Below, one piece after another: positions 1 to 11,885 of a DNA stretch of 64,000 nt (positions within the stretch are counted from its first letter, which is position 1; each line of letters opens with the position of its first letter). The notes beneath the pieces were generated by a model, which made no database searches, was not told the DNA's origin, and saw only the letters and a program-made list of their open reading frames with translations. The stretch lies in NCBI GenBank assembly GCA_022496805.1, contig CM040085.1, positions 35,183,811 through 35,247,810 of the forward strand. The letters run 5' to 3'. Made by a program: the position numbers and the translations under genes. Source of the DNA: Pohlia nutans (Eukaryota; Streptophyta; Bryopsida; Bryales; Mniaceae).

Positions 1-28
1 CATGAATAATTGGTCCTTTAGGGGTTGA
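1..28. mobile_element. Right end of a TTAA-type MITE cut by the window edge
   Basis: The segment ends with CCTTTAGGGGTTGA, the same terminus as the TTAA-ended elements found throughout the window, here with TTAA changed to TTGA. The rest of the element lies outside the window. Confidence 0.45.
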
Positions 29-589
29 TTCATCCGAAGGAATCCAGTTTCCTTTAGAGATCATCTGCTACTTGCAGAGCCAGGGATTCATTAATTGATG
101 AGGAATTTATTTCTGATTTTCCTAATTCCATGTGACAGTTTTCTATGGGGTGCAGACAGCCAAAAACAATTTGGCGTATTTTCCCCATAATCTTACCTGA
201 TTTTGTGAATGGCTACTCTTACACTAAAAAATGGACAAAAAAGTAGATGGAATCGCCAAGGTCTTCTCAAAAAAATACTAAAATTGTCACTATTTGGATA
301 AAAGTGACTTATAATAAATAAATTTATGGATATGCTCATCCATATTTTCCTTACCTAGCTACATTCTAGGGTGCGTGTCGCTCGACCAACGGAAGAACAA
401 AATTTAATCCTTGGGTGCAGATACATTGATAACCTAAAATGAAATCAATTGTTAACGTCCATTGAGAGGCTAGTAGACGCGGAGATGACCATTCTCTAAT
501 CATTTGCAACGGAATAGTAAACTTGACCACTGATTAGTGGTTCTCTCGGCCGATTTTGAATGAGTTTTTAGATTGTTTCAACCGAGAAA

Positions 590-1085
590 GGGCAACTTTG
601 TATCTTGTTGATTTTATGAGTTTTGCAACCCCAGAAGGCTACTTACTGAATTGATTTGGCTTGATTTGGCTGATTGATTTTCAAAATTTTAAATTTTTGC
701 TCTCCGTTTCTGGTTGTTTAGCTATTCAGCAGCCTTCTTGAAAGAGCTTGTGCTGTACATTTCAATGTTACCATTTGCTCGTGTGTCTTGATCTACAACA
801 CGCAGAGAATATCTTGTGCATTAGCTACATTCCTTATAATATTATTTAGTGTATGATATACTATTTGGTAGTCCCATGAAACAGTAGGAGCACTGTGAAT
901 TAGTGCACCTTTTGATGAACACCATTTAAGGTAGAGATGTTCATTACTATCCATTTAACAATTCTTTTCTCATGTACGTGAGGTGAACATTTGTGTTCTA
1001 GAATGTAAATTACGAGTACATGAGGGTAGAGTTGAGTGTTGGGTGGTAATGAGTATGCCTACCTTATTGGACTTTGAATTGTTGC
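590..1085 (+). repeat. Dispersed repeat, inverted copy at 37195-37630
   Basis: About 450-500 bp of diverged but collinear sequence is found again in reverse orientation at 37195-37630. Shared landmarks include the stretch around 840-930 (TATAATATTATTTAGTGTAT) and the motif TTGAGTGTTGGGTGGTAA near 1035. No coding potential is visible. I infer an old unclassified transposon. The flanks 29-589 and 1086-1916 show AT-rich sequence with no gene. Confidence 0.6.
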
Positions 1086-1916
1086 TTGAGTGACAAGTCA
1101 TTGAAAATTTTCTTGATAGTGGTTTGAAAGTACAACAATTCAACAAAAAGAATTCATTTACTCAATGTTACTTTGTTTGTGTTACATTGAATCATGGATG
1201 ATGGGCGTTTGCATGGTACGGTCCACTAAATTGATGTAAATGTCTTAATGCACATTTGTGCACTTTGCGCATTTTGTCTCAAAAGCTAATTTTCAAACCA
1301 ATTTAAAAATTATGTAGCAATGATTAAATGAAAAATGAGTGAACCAGTTTCTTGATTTTTGTACATTTTAACCAAAAAAATAAAATTTTAGAATGTTAAA
1401 ATGATTTTATTTTAAAGATTTTGAGTATCAAAACTCCCACTCTAATAACAGTTTCACCAATTTATGATCAAAACTTTGAATGTAAATATAGTTCATGTTT
1501 GATTCTCTATTAAAAATTCTAAATATAATCCCACATGCAGAATTTCATTCTCAAGTACATTCAGAAAAGAAATCCATAAAATAAAAAAAGGACAACTAAT
1601 CTCTCCCAAAAATAACACAATTTTAAATTTTAAATTTTAATCAATTCAAAAAAATTGAAAAAAATGGATGATATTTTTTTTCACATATTTGATCATGTGA
1701 AAACTTTATAGCTCAAAGTTCCATCCACAACCCTATTTATGGAGTGTATATTATGCACTGCGACAGTGCACCTATTTTCATCAATTTTCATCTCCAACAA
1801 GCTATGTATAGAATTCCCTTCGCCTCAACAATTTTTTTTACAAACAATCACTTTATTCACGCTGGCTTCAAAAGAGGATTGGAGTTTCTTTCTATCTATT
1901 TATCTAGAATCAATAA

Positions 1917-2047
1917 AAGAAATGTGGGATTCTACGACTACAAGTATATCACTCAAATAGTACAAAAACTAGTTCGTAATGACTGTCATCGGTCATTACG
2001 GACTAGTTTGAGTTGTATACTTGTAGTCATAGAATCCCACGTTTCTT
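1917..2047. repeat. Foldback (miRNA-precursor-like or small MITE)
   Basis: An imperfect inverted repeat with arms at about 1917-1983 and 1990-2047 and a loop of only a few bases. Both arms contain GTGGGATTCTA and GACTACAAGTATA in complementary orientation. The left arm has a roughly 9-base bulge. The predicted RNA would be a stem of about 57-60 bp. This could be a MIRNA-type foldback or a short inverted-repeat element; the sequence alone does not decide. Confidence 0.55.
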
Positions 2048-3018
2048 CTAGTGAATTCCTTTCAAAGAATTTTCATGAATATGTAGATTTCCTTCATCCT
2101 AAACCTCTCCACTCTTTACAAAAGTTGAAAAGCTTTAATGAATTGTAGGTAGTGATTTCCCAAAAAACACAAAATCCAGAAAAGAGTGCATTGCGAAAAG
2201 AAAACTAGTGGACCATATCATGCAATCGCCGTGATAGTAAATAGAATAAAGAGTGTAAGCAAACAATTATTCCTAATAAAATTGTTACTTAAAAGATTTC
2301 TTGGATGATAGTAGAAGAAAGTTACTTTTTGTATATCTTTATTCCATTGACAATTGTTGCAGATAGTAAACATGCAATTCGCTATTTATGCACTTGGCCA
2401 AGTTCTCTCATTTCGTAAGCATATTTGACTTTAAAAGACTATTTGAGATGGGAGGGTCTTTTTTTTTTGTTTGCTCCCATTGTTTAGGGTTCGGCAGCTA
2501 CAAACACGCAATTCGCTATTTACACACTTGGCCATATAATCATGCATTTGGCCCCTGGGCGCTCTAAGAATTTAAATCCAAAAAAATTGCAAAAAAAATT
2601 GGGCAAATTTTTTTCTCAACAATTCCCTTCCAATAAGGATAAATTGCAAATTCATGGAGATTTTTGACGGGGGATTTTCTTTTTAAAAAAAAATTATTTG
2701 TATTTTCTATATGTCAAATTTTTGTCCTATACGCAACAAAATTATCATGTGATATTGATTCTACACATACTATGCGAGAAGTATGAAAGTGGGAATTCTG
2801 AATCCCTTATTTGTGCATGCATCTTACATAATCATACAAACACATTGTATGCAGTTAGATATGGGCTACGAACATATACATAAGATTTAATTATTCTTTG
2901 TATTACATAAAAATTGTGTACTCGTTCACGTTTTATAATAATAGTACACATTTTTTCCTTCAGTACCTTGACATCTAATATAGAAAACCATATACTGTAT
3001 AACATATAGAATTCTATT

Positions 3019-3250
3019 CTAGTTAGCATCTAGCTCGTTCTGCATCCTCTCGTCATCCATGCCTTCCACCTGTGACGCAATATATTCAAGTATGTGTGGC
3101 TTTGCTTCATTGGGAATAGTAACTTGGTTCTCAGTTCGAATTCCTTGTATAGAAATGAACTTCACCTTTAAATGTCCACTTTTCATTCTTGCTGGTACAT
3201 CTCTCCACAAAAATATAGCAGCTTCTTTGTCCACCCAGCCATATCTCTCA
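3019..3250 (-). CDS. Short ORF fragment, unrecognised
   Basis: An open frame of about 71-75 codons reads through a plausible globular sequence (it includes EAAIFLWRDVPARMKSG and IPNEAKPHILEYIA) and ends at a stop at 3019. I do not recognise the family. It lies inside the inverted-repeat-bounded region at 2365-5571 and may be a remnant exon of a transposon gene. There is no support beyond the open frame and non-random composition. Confidence 0.2.
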
Positions 3251-3266
3251 CCAGACGACTGAAACC

Positions 3267-3720
3267 ATGTCTCTCACCAAACAAAAATTGAAAAGAAAAA
3301 AACCGAAAAGAAATAAAAGCAAAGAATGCAACAAACCAAAAATTAAAAAATTAAAAAATATAAAAACAAAAAAAAAATTAAAAACTAAAAACACACCAAA
3401 AAGAAAAACTAAAAAAGCAAAAAAAACAAAAAAATCACCGAAAAGAAATCCAAAAAAAGAAACCAATATAACTAAAACCCACAAAAAGAAAAAATCAAAA
3501 ACAAAATAAAAATACATAAAATCAAAAGAACAAAAGAACAAAAAATCTTAAAACAAAAACACAAAAAAACAGAAAACAACCAAAGGATAAAATAAAAACA
3601 AAAAAACACACAAAAGAACACAAAAAGAAAAAATCAAATACGCAAAAAGAAAAAAGAAAAAACCAGAAATCCAAACAAGTCTAAAACACAAAAACAAAAC
3701 AAAACAAAACAAAAAGAATC
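3267..3720. repeat. A-rich low-complexity tract
   Basis: Nearly pure A with scattered C and G (AAAAC/AAAAAG). Its lysine-rich or phenylalanine-rich open frames are composition artefacts, not genes. Confidence 0.8.
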
Positions 3721-4105
3721 TAGAGTTGGCCGAAGGGCAAGTAGGGAACTGCCAAATTCTTTTAAATTAAAAAAAAAAATTATCAAAAAAATTTAGAAAA
3801 AAAAACAAAACAAAAAAACAAAAAAACAACAAGAGAATCTAGATCTGGCCGAAGAGGCCAACTGGGAACTGCCATTTTAAATACAATTTAAATTTATTTT
3901 TTTAAATTCCAAGATAATTCCAAAAAAATAATATTCCAAAAAATAATAAATCTAGAGCTAGCCAAGCAGGCCAGCAGGAAACAACATTTTCTATAAAAAG
4001 AATTCCTCAAAAAAAATCCTCAATTTTTTTTATAAAATAAAATAAAATAAAATTTAGAGCTGGCAGTGCATGCCAGCAGGAAATAGCGTTTTCCAAAAAA
4101 AACAT
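3716..4105. repeat. Degenerate tandem array, about four units
   Basis: Units of about 110 bp start near 3716, 3833, 3945 and 4050. Each has a core like TCTAGAGCTGGCCGA, then GGCCA, then GGGAACTGCC or GCAGGAAA, separated by A/T-rich spacers. Each core contains a small GGCC-centred palindrome. Confidence 0.6.
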
Positions 4106-4139
4106 TAATAAATAAATTAAATAAATAAATAAAAATTTG

Positions 4140-4420
4140 AACAACCTGGCCAGCTTGTTTGGGGCCCCCTAGTGGGCTGATTTTGCGTTCGGGCTCCTCG
4201 AGGCACTTCTAGGTCCGCTTGGGCCTAGGGGTCAACCTCGCGGGCCTACGGGGACTAGTAGACCACTTGGGGGCCTTGTTTGGGGCCCCTAAGTGGGCTG
4301 ATTTTGCGTTTGGGCTCCGCGGGGCACCGCTAGGTCTGCTTGGGCCTAGGGATTGACCTCGGGGCCCCGCAAGGACTCGTAGACTAGTTGGAGGCCCTAG
4401 TGTAGGGCCGCGGAGTGAGC
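4140..4420. repeat. GC-rich tandem duplication (~115 bp unit)
   Basis: Two consecutive copies start at TTGTTTGGGGCCCC (about 4157 and 4273). Each continues through TGGGCTGATTTTGCGTT, CGCTTGGGCCTAGG and GACTAGTAGAC-like blocks. A partial third start lies at about 4395. It is a sharp GC island in an AT-rich setting. Confidence 0.7.
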
Positions 4421-4571
4421 TAAATTTTTATTTTCTGAATTGCAGGGTCGCCATGTGGACATTCTCATTGTTGAGACTAAATTGTAATATGTTATGGCAT
4501 GTTTATTTCGAATATTGGTGTCTAGATTACTGATACGCTACTCTTATATGTAGGTTTTTTCACTTATTAGG

Positions 4572-5047
4572 ATGGCGCCTAATGTGGTATCCGAGTATAG
4601 GGAGCATGGTTGGTGGGTTACGAGCGAGGACCCGTTGAGGCCCATGCTATGGATGATTGAGTTTCTGGTGTTGTCGGGTAGATTCTGTTCAGCATTTAGG
4701 AGGATGACTGGTGTGGTGTTGTCTATTACTTCGTTGCTGAATGAATTTTATTTTTCTTTCAGGTGGAGAGCGATGAGTCGACTCCGTTGAATTATAGGGT
4801 GCAGAGAGAGCTGATCATGGCACCGGTCTAGCACAGCTTGCTTGATCGTGTTCCTGCGATGAAGATGGTGTATTCGCTGCAGAGAGAGTGCGAAGTTATT
4901 CCAGAGGAATTGCGGATGGCAAGTGACGCTTATGTTATGAAGGGTATGTCATTGGACCCTAAGGAGATGCTTCGTACGAGGCAGCAATTTCTAGAGCATC
5001 GGGCGTATTTTCTAGAACTACTAGTTTTTTTAGATAGTGTGGATTAG
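4572..5047 (+). pseudogene. Degenerate coding remnant, unrecognised
   Basis: Two open segments in different frames (4572-4790 and 4838-5047) look protein-like. The second contains PEELRMASDAYVMKGMSLDP and ends LDSVD. A putative intron acceptor (TTTCTTTCAGGTGGAGAG) lies between them near 4760. An in-frame stop near 4830 and the frame change suggest decay. No family is recognised. Confidence 0.25.
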
Positions 5048-5092
5048 TACTATTAGTTGCACTTCAGATGGCTGACTTGTACTTCTCTATTA

Positions 5093-5093
<1 letters not shown>

Positions 5094-5187
<94 letters not shown>
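5094..5187. repeat. (TA)n microsatellite
   Basis: About 90 bp of almost uninterrupted TA dinucleotides. It directly follows the degenerate ORF ending at 5047. Confidence 0.95.
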
Positions 5188-5190
<3 letters not shown>

Positions 5191-5574
5191 GATCCATACT
5201 TTATGTGGATTTGTGGAGTAATGATGTCCTTGTACGAAAATGTATTGCGGATTGTATGTGATTGTAATACAAGGGGAATGGAGAAAATACTATTGAAAGA
5301 TAGTAAATGTTGGATATTTATTTCACTTTTGAAGGGGTTTTATGAAAGACACATTGCTAAAATTTTTTTAAAAATGTATGAAATTCACATATTTAGTACT
5401 GAAAATCCGTAAAATATTTGATTTATTGCAATGCACTGCAGTTTTTACCAAAGACAAAAATCACACCTTTTAAAAAATAAATAAAATTTGATTTCTGAAA
5501 TTTTTGGCACAATGAGGCCCCTAAATGACCACCCTTGGCCAAGTGCGTAAATAGCAAATTGCATGTTTACAGCT

Positions 5575-5870
5575 GCAGAAAAAGTAGAAGAAAAAAAAGA
5601 CAAAAAGGAAGACAGAAGGGAAGACAAGAAGAAAGACAAGAGGAAGACAAGAAAGAAGACAAAAAAGAAATCAAGATAAAAAAGAAAAGATAAAAAAAAG
5701 ATAAAAGAAAAGATAAAGATAAGAATTAAAAATAATTAAAATAATTGTTTGTTTACAATGTAAGGGATTGAAGAAAGACAATAATCGTCGGTTTTAAAAA
5801 ATATAAAAAAATAATAAAAAATAATTTGCTTGGGGACCAAGTGCGTAAATAGCGAATTGTGTGTTTGTAT
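5575..5870 (+). repeat. Dispersed repeat, second copy at 44735-45000
   Basis: A purine-rich AGACAAGAAGG run, then GTTTGTTTACAATGTAAGGG, then an end with GTGCGTAAATAGCGAATTG. The same order and orientation occur at 44735-45000. No gene is visible. From 5871 to 7190 the sequence is AT-rich with no supported feature. Confidence 0.6.
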
Positions 5871-7239
5871 CTTTTTTTGAATGTGCAACGAAATTTGACA
5901 AATTATCATTTTTTGTATTCTATTTTAAATCTCATTTTATATGTGGGTTGTTTTTCTCATTTGTTTATTTGCCTTTTCAAAATGAAATATTATAATTGTT
6001 TTTGCTATTTAAATTTTCATATAATATCCATCAATTCAATCAAGGTGTCTTTCATGCATAGGGCTATTTGAAGTTGTCTCTCAATTTAGTAGCCTATAAT
6101 AAAATAGTTGCTCTTGGACAACCTCTATCATGATTGGTTAATTTTTTTAAATGTGATCGACAATAGTGAAAGGTGTTGAGAATGTTGTCCATCCTCGAAA
6201 GGGGAGAGTAGTATTGTTCCAATGTCCCTTTGTCCGGTGGGCATCGGGTTATTGACATTACGAACGGACACTTTAATCACGCCGGCCTTTCAATAGGGTC
6301 GGAGTTTCTATCTATCTGTTGAGAATGTTATGTTATGCTTCATTGAACCCTAAACAACCTGAAGTTACATTGCGACCATGTATTTTTATGTATAAACATA
6401 TGATTGTTGCCTTATTTCTCTACACCTATGTATATGTATACACCTTCATACTTGGGTATACAACATATCTGAGCACATCATCATATTTCAGTATATGATA
6501 TGGATGGATGATACATGCAAACATATGGTGATTGTATACATAAAATTCAATGGACACTTAGATGTTATTTCCTAAAAGACCAAGAAGCCCAAATCAAACT
6601 TCATAATTTTTTATTAATGATAATATTTATTCATTTATTTTTGTTTTGTGTCCATGTCAGATTGGGGTTTTTTAGATTGGATTTTTATTTTATTTTTAAT
6701 GCATCAACATAGATGCATGTAGATCAAAGGCAGAAAGCCTCAATCCCCAGGAGGATTGGGACAGAATTTGGGACCTATAAGTACGGTACTCCTCATGACT
6801 TTGAACTACACCCAATAGATTATTAATTCACAATGATATATGGACAAACGTTGTGATTGTAGTTATTATGATATTTGGAATAAGAAATAACTCACTCTTA
6901 GCTCAGAATAGAGATAAAGCAAAACAATTTAATTAAAGTAAGTACGCATGATTCAAACTTAGGCTTTCAAATATAGACTTACTAATTGTTCTCACAATCA
7001 TACTCCAACCTAAAGGAGCGACCACTCAAAGATTATGAAAACTACATAACACAAAACAAACCAATAAAAATTAAAAATAACTACTATTTATCAATTACTT
7101 TATTGATTATTGGTTGAAGTCATAGAGTTTACTTCTAAAAGGAGGCGCCAAGGGTAGACCTTGGTACATATGACCTTGAAGCAGAAGATAAATGAATTAC
7201 ATCCAACATATTCTTCATTCACGATGGTCATTTACATCA

Positions 7240-7560
7240 GGAAAGTGCCCCCCCACTCCAGTAGTACTGCTACAGTACTGCTGCAGTGACTATACAGTTC
7301 AATACATTTGCAGTACTGCGTGCAGTACTTTGTTTTTAACTTTGTTATACTTACTTCAAGGTTTTTTTGGTGTACTGCATTTGTATAATATCAATACTTT
7401 TTGACTATAGATACCATCCATTTTCATAGGCATGAATATTATATTGTAACTCTATACAAACAATATTGTAACGGTTTACATGATTTATCTCAAATCAGTA
7501 CTATAAAAAAACGTAATGCATATATATATTGCAACAATATTAAAGCACCGGTACTTGGTA
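7240..7560. repeat. GTACTGCA-rich repeat, relative of 25680-26180
   Basis: Several copies of GCAGTACTGC and CAATACATTTGCAGTACTG. Complementary motifs are clustered at 25680-26180. Probably ends of a short inverted-repeat element family. No coding signal. Confidence 0.4.
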
Positions 7561-7629
7561 TTGGTCTAATATTTTAAAATCAATTGATACGGTATTTTTT
7601 TTATACCCTCTTCAATGTCAGCCCTTTAT

Positions 7630-7945
7630 CCCTAAGTGACAGAGAGGGTAAGGGCAAAACCTATATGTGTTATAAAATTTTATTTCTACAACTTTCATGA
7701 AGTTTGGTCCAAAAGAGAAAATGAGAAGCACAATGTTCAGCAATTATATGTATTGTCAAACTTCCAGAAAATGTTTGAGACACTCATTTCATTAATTTAG
7801 AAGCAGTTACCATTTAATATTCACCAAAATTACAATTTTCATTTCCAGAATTTCAAATTTGGTATGATTGGATAAATCTAGATTTTATCCCAAAATATAA
7901 AAAAGATAAATTTTCAAAGAAAAAAACATCATTACTTTCTATAAC
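7630..7945 (+). repeat. Diverged direct repeat flanking the Plavaka gene (other copy 14935-15300)
   Basis: Shared order of motifs: TATGTGTTATAA, GTATTGTCAAACTTCCA or GTATGGTCAAACTTCCA, then ACATCATTACTTTC. The copies are strongly diverged. They lie about 1.2 kb beyond the 3' end and about 0.5 kb beyond the 5' end of the transposase gene. Confidence 0.35.
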
Positions 7946-8777
7946 AGACAGTTTCATAACACTAGGACATCGTTGAGGTGTTTGTCTTTGAGAAATCCAG
8001 TAGTGAAGTTCAATATTGCAAACAAAACGCATAAAAAAAACAATAGAATATGTACCATACCCCTAATTTCAATAAGAAATCAAAACTAAAAAAATGTCAT
8101 TTTCTGACCATAGGCAGTCATCGGTATTTGGGATGCGACTAGAACATGGTTGATCCGTCATTTAGGAGTCGACCCCTATAAGACCATGCTCATCTTTAAA
8201 TTTTTATCACTTCTTGTGATACTTTTAAGAACATAATGATTCCATCTCTCAATTGGTGTTAATGTAGAAAACTTCACTGTTGAAGTTGAAAGATGACTTA
8301 TTAGTCATATTGTACATCAATTCTTAGGACAATCTGTTGTATACATTACATGATTATAAGGTCGGATCATAGGGTGCTTTTTGAAATTTATGAGCAAAAT
8401 CAGCACGTCATTGAGTACAAACATTCTCATAAATTCTCGAAGCATTATTAGCATTTGAAATTTCAAGGGCAAACAAAGATGCATTGTATGTAGGTGTTCA
8501 CAGAAAAAACGTTGTTCTAAAACTAAATACAACGACCATTATTGATTCCGAAAGAATTTTGTTTGAATAAAGTGACTTGTGGGTGACAAGTTCAGCCAAT
8601 ACTGTGACTGTTATCAATTGTTACGTTGCAAAAAATGTGTGAAGGTGTCAAAAATATTTTTGGAATATTCCAAAATAATCCAAAAATATATAAAATGTGT
8701 AGAAACATTCCAAATACTCTCCCACAAGATTATGTTTTACTACGTCTAAAAAAATCTGTATTTTTTATATACTGATA

Positions 8778-8823
8778 ATGACATAATGATGATAAATGTT
8801 GTACATATCGTACACTTTTTTTT
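8778..8823 (+). repeat. 46-bp repeat shared with 25239-25287
   Basis: AATGACATAATGATGATAAA then TGTTGTACATATCGTACAC and a T-run. It recurs almost identically at 25239-25287 in the same orientation. The 8.78 kb copy lies about 360 bp downstream of the transposase stop codon. Confidence 0.7.
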
Positions 8824-10017
8824 CTTAAATCAATTATGATGCCCTACTGTGAAAATGCCCTCGAAGTCATCAACTTCTCTGACTACCATGTCCCAAATTC
8901 ATCTGCTTTGACGCTTTGTTTTTTCCCACCGGATTGATCTACCTGATTGCGCATTCTGTAATATATTTCTCTTCTCGTAAAGGACATCATTCTACAACTC
9001 CCTAGTCAACATTGAGTGAAAATTGTGGAATTCAAATAAGTTACCAAATTAATAAAATCATTCTTGCATCCACTGTGGACGCAATATTTTCTATGGTTAG
9101 TAAAAAATATCATGTGTGCAATTACACTGTATGAATTTAACAATGACTTGGCCTTTATTTGTTAAGCATAATTGTAGCTTAAAATTTAAAGTTATTTAGA
9201 AAAAAATGCCCAGCTTTCTGAAAATGTGGAATAATATGAACAGTCTTCAAAATCGATTCTATTTCTATCACCTTGTATGATTCAGGGCCTTCGTCTACCC
9301 ATTTCAATTCAAGACATCCTAAAGTTGCATGTACCTCTTGTTCTTCGTACATTCGTACTAGACACAATTCTTTTGTTATATATCTATTTTGTTGTCCTAA
9401 TTTCATATTGGATTTGAAAAGCAGACGCAGCTGTCCATTTGATGTCTTCTCTTCCTCACCTTCACCTTCCATTTTAATAGAAACACTTCCAAACCATTTT
9501 TTTCCATGAAAAGATGATGTGGCACGCTTAAACATTGGAGTGTCTCCATACCTTGAACTCCCACCAGGGCATAGTGCCACAGACCTGTAAGTTTGCAATA
9601 CCTGCAAGCATAATTAAACAAGTTTAGTTTTCGGTTTTTTAAATTGAATTTATCGGTTTTGCAAATAAATTTGATAATAAGAAATTAAGTAACGCGTGTT
9701 GTACTAACCTGCCCTCCCGTCAAATTATTTTGGTTCATGTATTTATCCAAAGAGGATTTCAAATAAGTCAAAATATCTGGTTGCAACAGTCTGGCCATTA
9801 TGCGCTCCTTTGATTGGGCGGTTTCCAAATTTAAATTTATTGCGTTAGCACCATCAAGATCTAAGAGCTCCGTTTTCAAATTAAGTTGGAAGCCAGCCAA
9901 AACATGTTGCCCGGTTTGTAAAGTCTGCGATTATCATAAAACATAAAAAAAACATCACAACAATATTAGTGAAACGGTTGAACAAAAAAATCTCCAATAT
10001 AACATGATTGTATGTTT

Positions 10018-10563
10018 TTAACCCTTCAAGGTCCCGATTCAACACTGTTTTCAAAGATTCCGACAAAATGTTTGATGGAAAATCAAAATGGAGTTGATGT
10101 ACAAAACAAAGTTATAAACATCAATGTGAAGATAACATCTGTACAGTTGGATTCATCATATTTATTATTAACTTTTTAAATTAATTTTGCAAGGCTTTCT
10201 CTTGAAATTCAATTAAAAATCCTAAATTAACATCAAAAATTTTAAAAATATTGTAATGAAATTGGAATAACATGCACTACAAGATGGTATGGTTTTCACT
10301 AATTGATTCTACTTATTATGGAAAATCATGTTTTAGGTCTCACTTTTTGAACTAAGAATGAAAGTTGACATAAACCACTTTTGCTATTTTTCAAAAATTC
10401 TCAATATCTTATTTTGAAGATCAATACGGCATAAATGGTAGTCGACTAGCACAAGAATTAAAATAAAATTGAATGGATGAAAAACATCATTGTGCGTGGT
10501 GAAAGGGCGCGTCAGAAATCATCCAGCGCCCATAATCTGGACGCTGGCGCGTCAAAGGGTTAA
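10018..10563. mobile_element. TTAA-flanked MITE, family alpha copy 1
   Basis: Starts TTAACCCTTCAAGGTCCC and ends GACGCTGGCGCGTCAAAGGG then TTAA. It is 546 bp with no coding capacity. It is homologous along its length to 39769-40327 and, inverted, to 41228-41775. It lies in the intron between exons 7 and 8 of the Plavaka gene. Confidence 0.75.
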
Positions 10564-11752
10564 ATATAGAGACAAAAAGTGAAGAACTCAATGGTGATTT
10601 TTCAAAGACATTCAATGACTCACCATCTCTAATACCGTGTTTTTCCCAATCGGAGGAGAGTATCCATCATTTTCCACTGCACTCATTCGTAGCGCTTCCA
10701 GTCTTCTATTGTATTTCACAATATAATCCAAAAATTGTTTCTTGTTGCTAGCCCTGTATGCTGTTTTCACCAATGCTATGTGCAAATTCTCATACATGTT
10801 TGAACTGTATTCAACTGGAGCTCCAGAACGACGAATTGAAGAGGAATAATGTTTCATGGCATGAATCTTGACTAAATTGAAATTTGATTTTTGCCACGTT
10901 CCTAAGTGAATTCGGAATATTTGTACCGCCCTGAAGCAAACAATGAATACTTAAGAATCAATATAAATACAAACACATTTCTAAGTAATGCACGTTGCGA
11001 TATGAGTTCACATTGTACAATTGTATTGCCATTATTGTAAGGATTCAAGTATTACATTAATGTTTTGGAATCCATCAAACCACCTTTGAGATTTTTCAAA
11101 TACTTTAGTACAAGCATATGTTTCTATTTGTTTTAATTTCAATTTTAAGAGTAACAAAATTTAACTGGTACAATAATCACCTTTTCATGCAGGCATCCAT
11201 TGTTGTAAGAGATTCCTCGGAGAATTCTTTTGAACGACAAGCTAATTGATACCATTGTAAAAAATTTACAACAACGTCAATGAAGAAGTGGGGAAACAGT
11301 CCCAACATGCAAAAAACAACCACCTATCCATACAAAGGCTCAATCGTTAGCCAATAAAAATAGTCATTACAATTATCATCCGTCTTTGAATATTATGCAT
11401 CCAAACTTATTTTAGAATAAGACTATAGATATATTATAAAAAACACGAAATGGATCGAGTATTGAATTTAGAAAGTGGTATTGAGGATCAAATTGAACTA
11501 ACCTGCATTACGCAACGATGTTCAAATGCTGCAAAATTAGCATTGGAAGTAAAGTATCCTCCTTTGTCTGTTCCAGGCATCCGAAATTCAAAAAAAAGGT
11601 GCAGACTCTTTGATTACTAAAAGCCTTCTATCCATTTCAAGAAGAGGTGGGTTTTCCAGTTCTTTAGAAAAGCTTTGCAGTATGTCCATAAGAGTTTTGA
11701 AGATGCCCAAGTCGGCTTGGTGTAACATGTCAACATTAATTGCAAGATAAGG

Positions 11753-11885
11753 GTTTCCAAACTCCGTATCTCCTCCAGCAAAATCCCATAGCGCACACTA
11801 TTCAACAGTGAACACGAGGTTTCCAAACTCCGTATCTCCTCCAGCAAAATCCCATAGCGCACACTATTCAACAGTGAACACGAAT
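11753..11885 (-). repeat. 66-bp tandem duplication of a splice-acceptor region
   Basis: Two near-identical 66-bp units (from about 11753 and 11819) each contain the end of the preceding intron (TTCACTGTTGAATAG) and the first codons of exon 5 of the transposase gene. Either acceptor (exon start 11797 or 11863) keeps the first bases in phase. Using the distal one would read into a TAG in the second unit. Confidence 0.8.

Larger units (their letters stand above)
2365..5571. mobile_element. Region bounded by ~35 bp terminal inverted repeats
   Basis: The left end (2365-2401) and right end (5535-5571) are near-perfect inverted repeats built on GCAATTCGCTATTTAYGCAC followed by TTGGCCAAG. Related single ends occur at 2500-2535, 5823-5868 and 44947-44998. 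The interior holds an A-rich tract (3267-3720), two tandem arrays, a TA microsatellite and short degenerate reading frames, but no recognisable transposase. It may be one non-autonomous element or several overlapping ones. Confidence 0.4.

Noticed and set aside
3248..3541. Long Phe-rich (minus) and Lys-rich (plus) open frames
   Set aside because: They arise from an A-rich low-complexity tract and have no protein-like composition.
5068..5412. Open frame with a long Tyr-Ile repeat
   Set aside because: It is a translation of the TA microsatellite.
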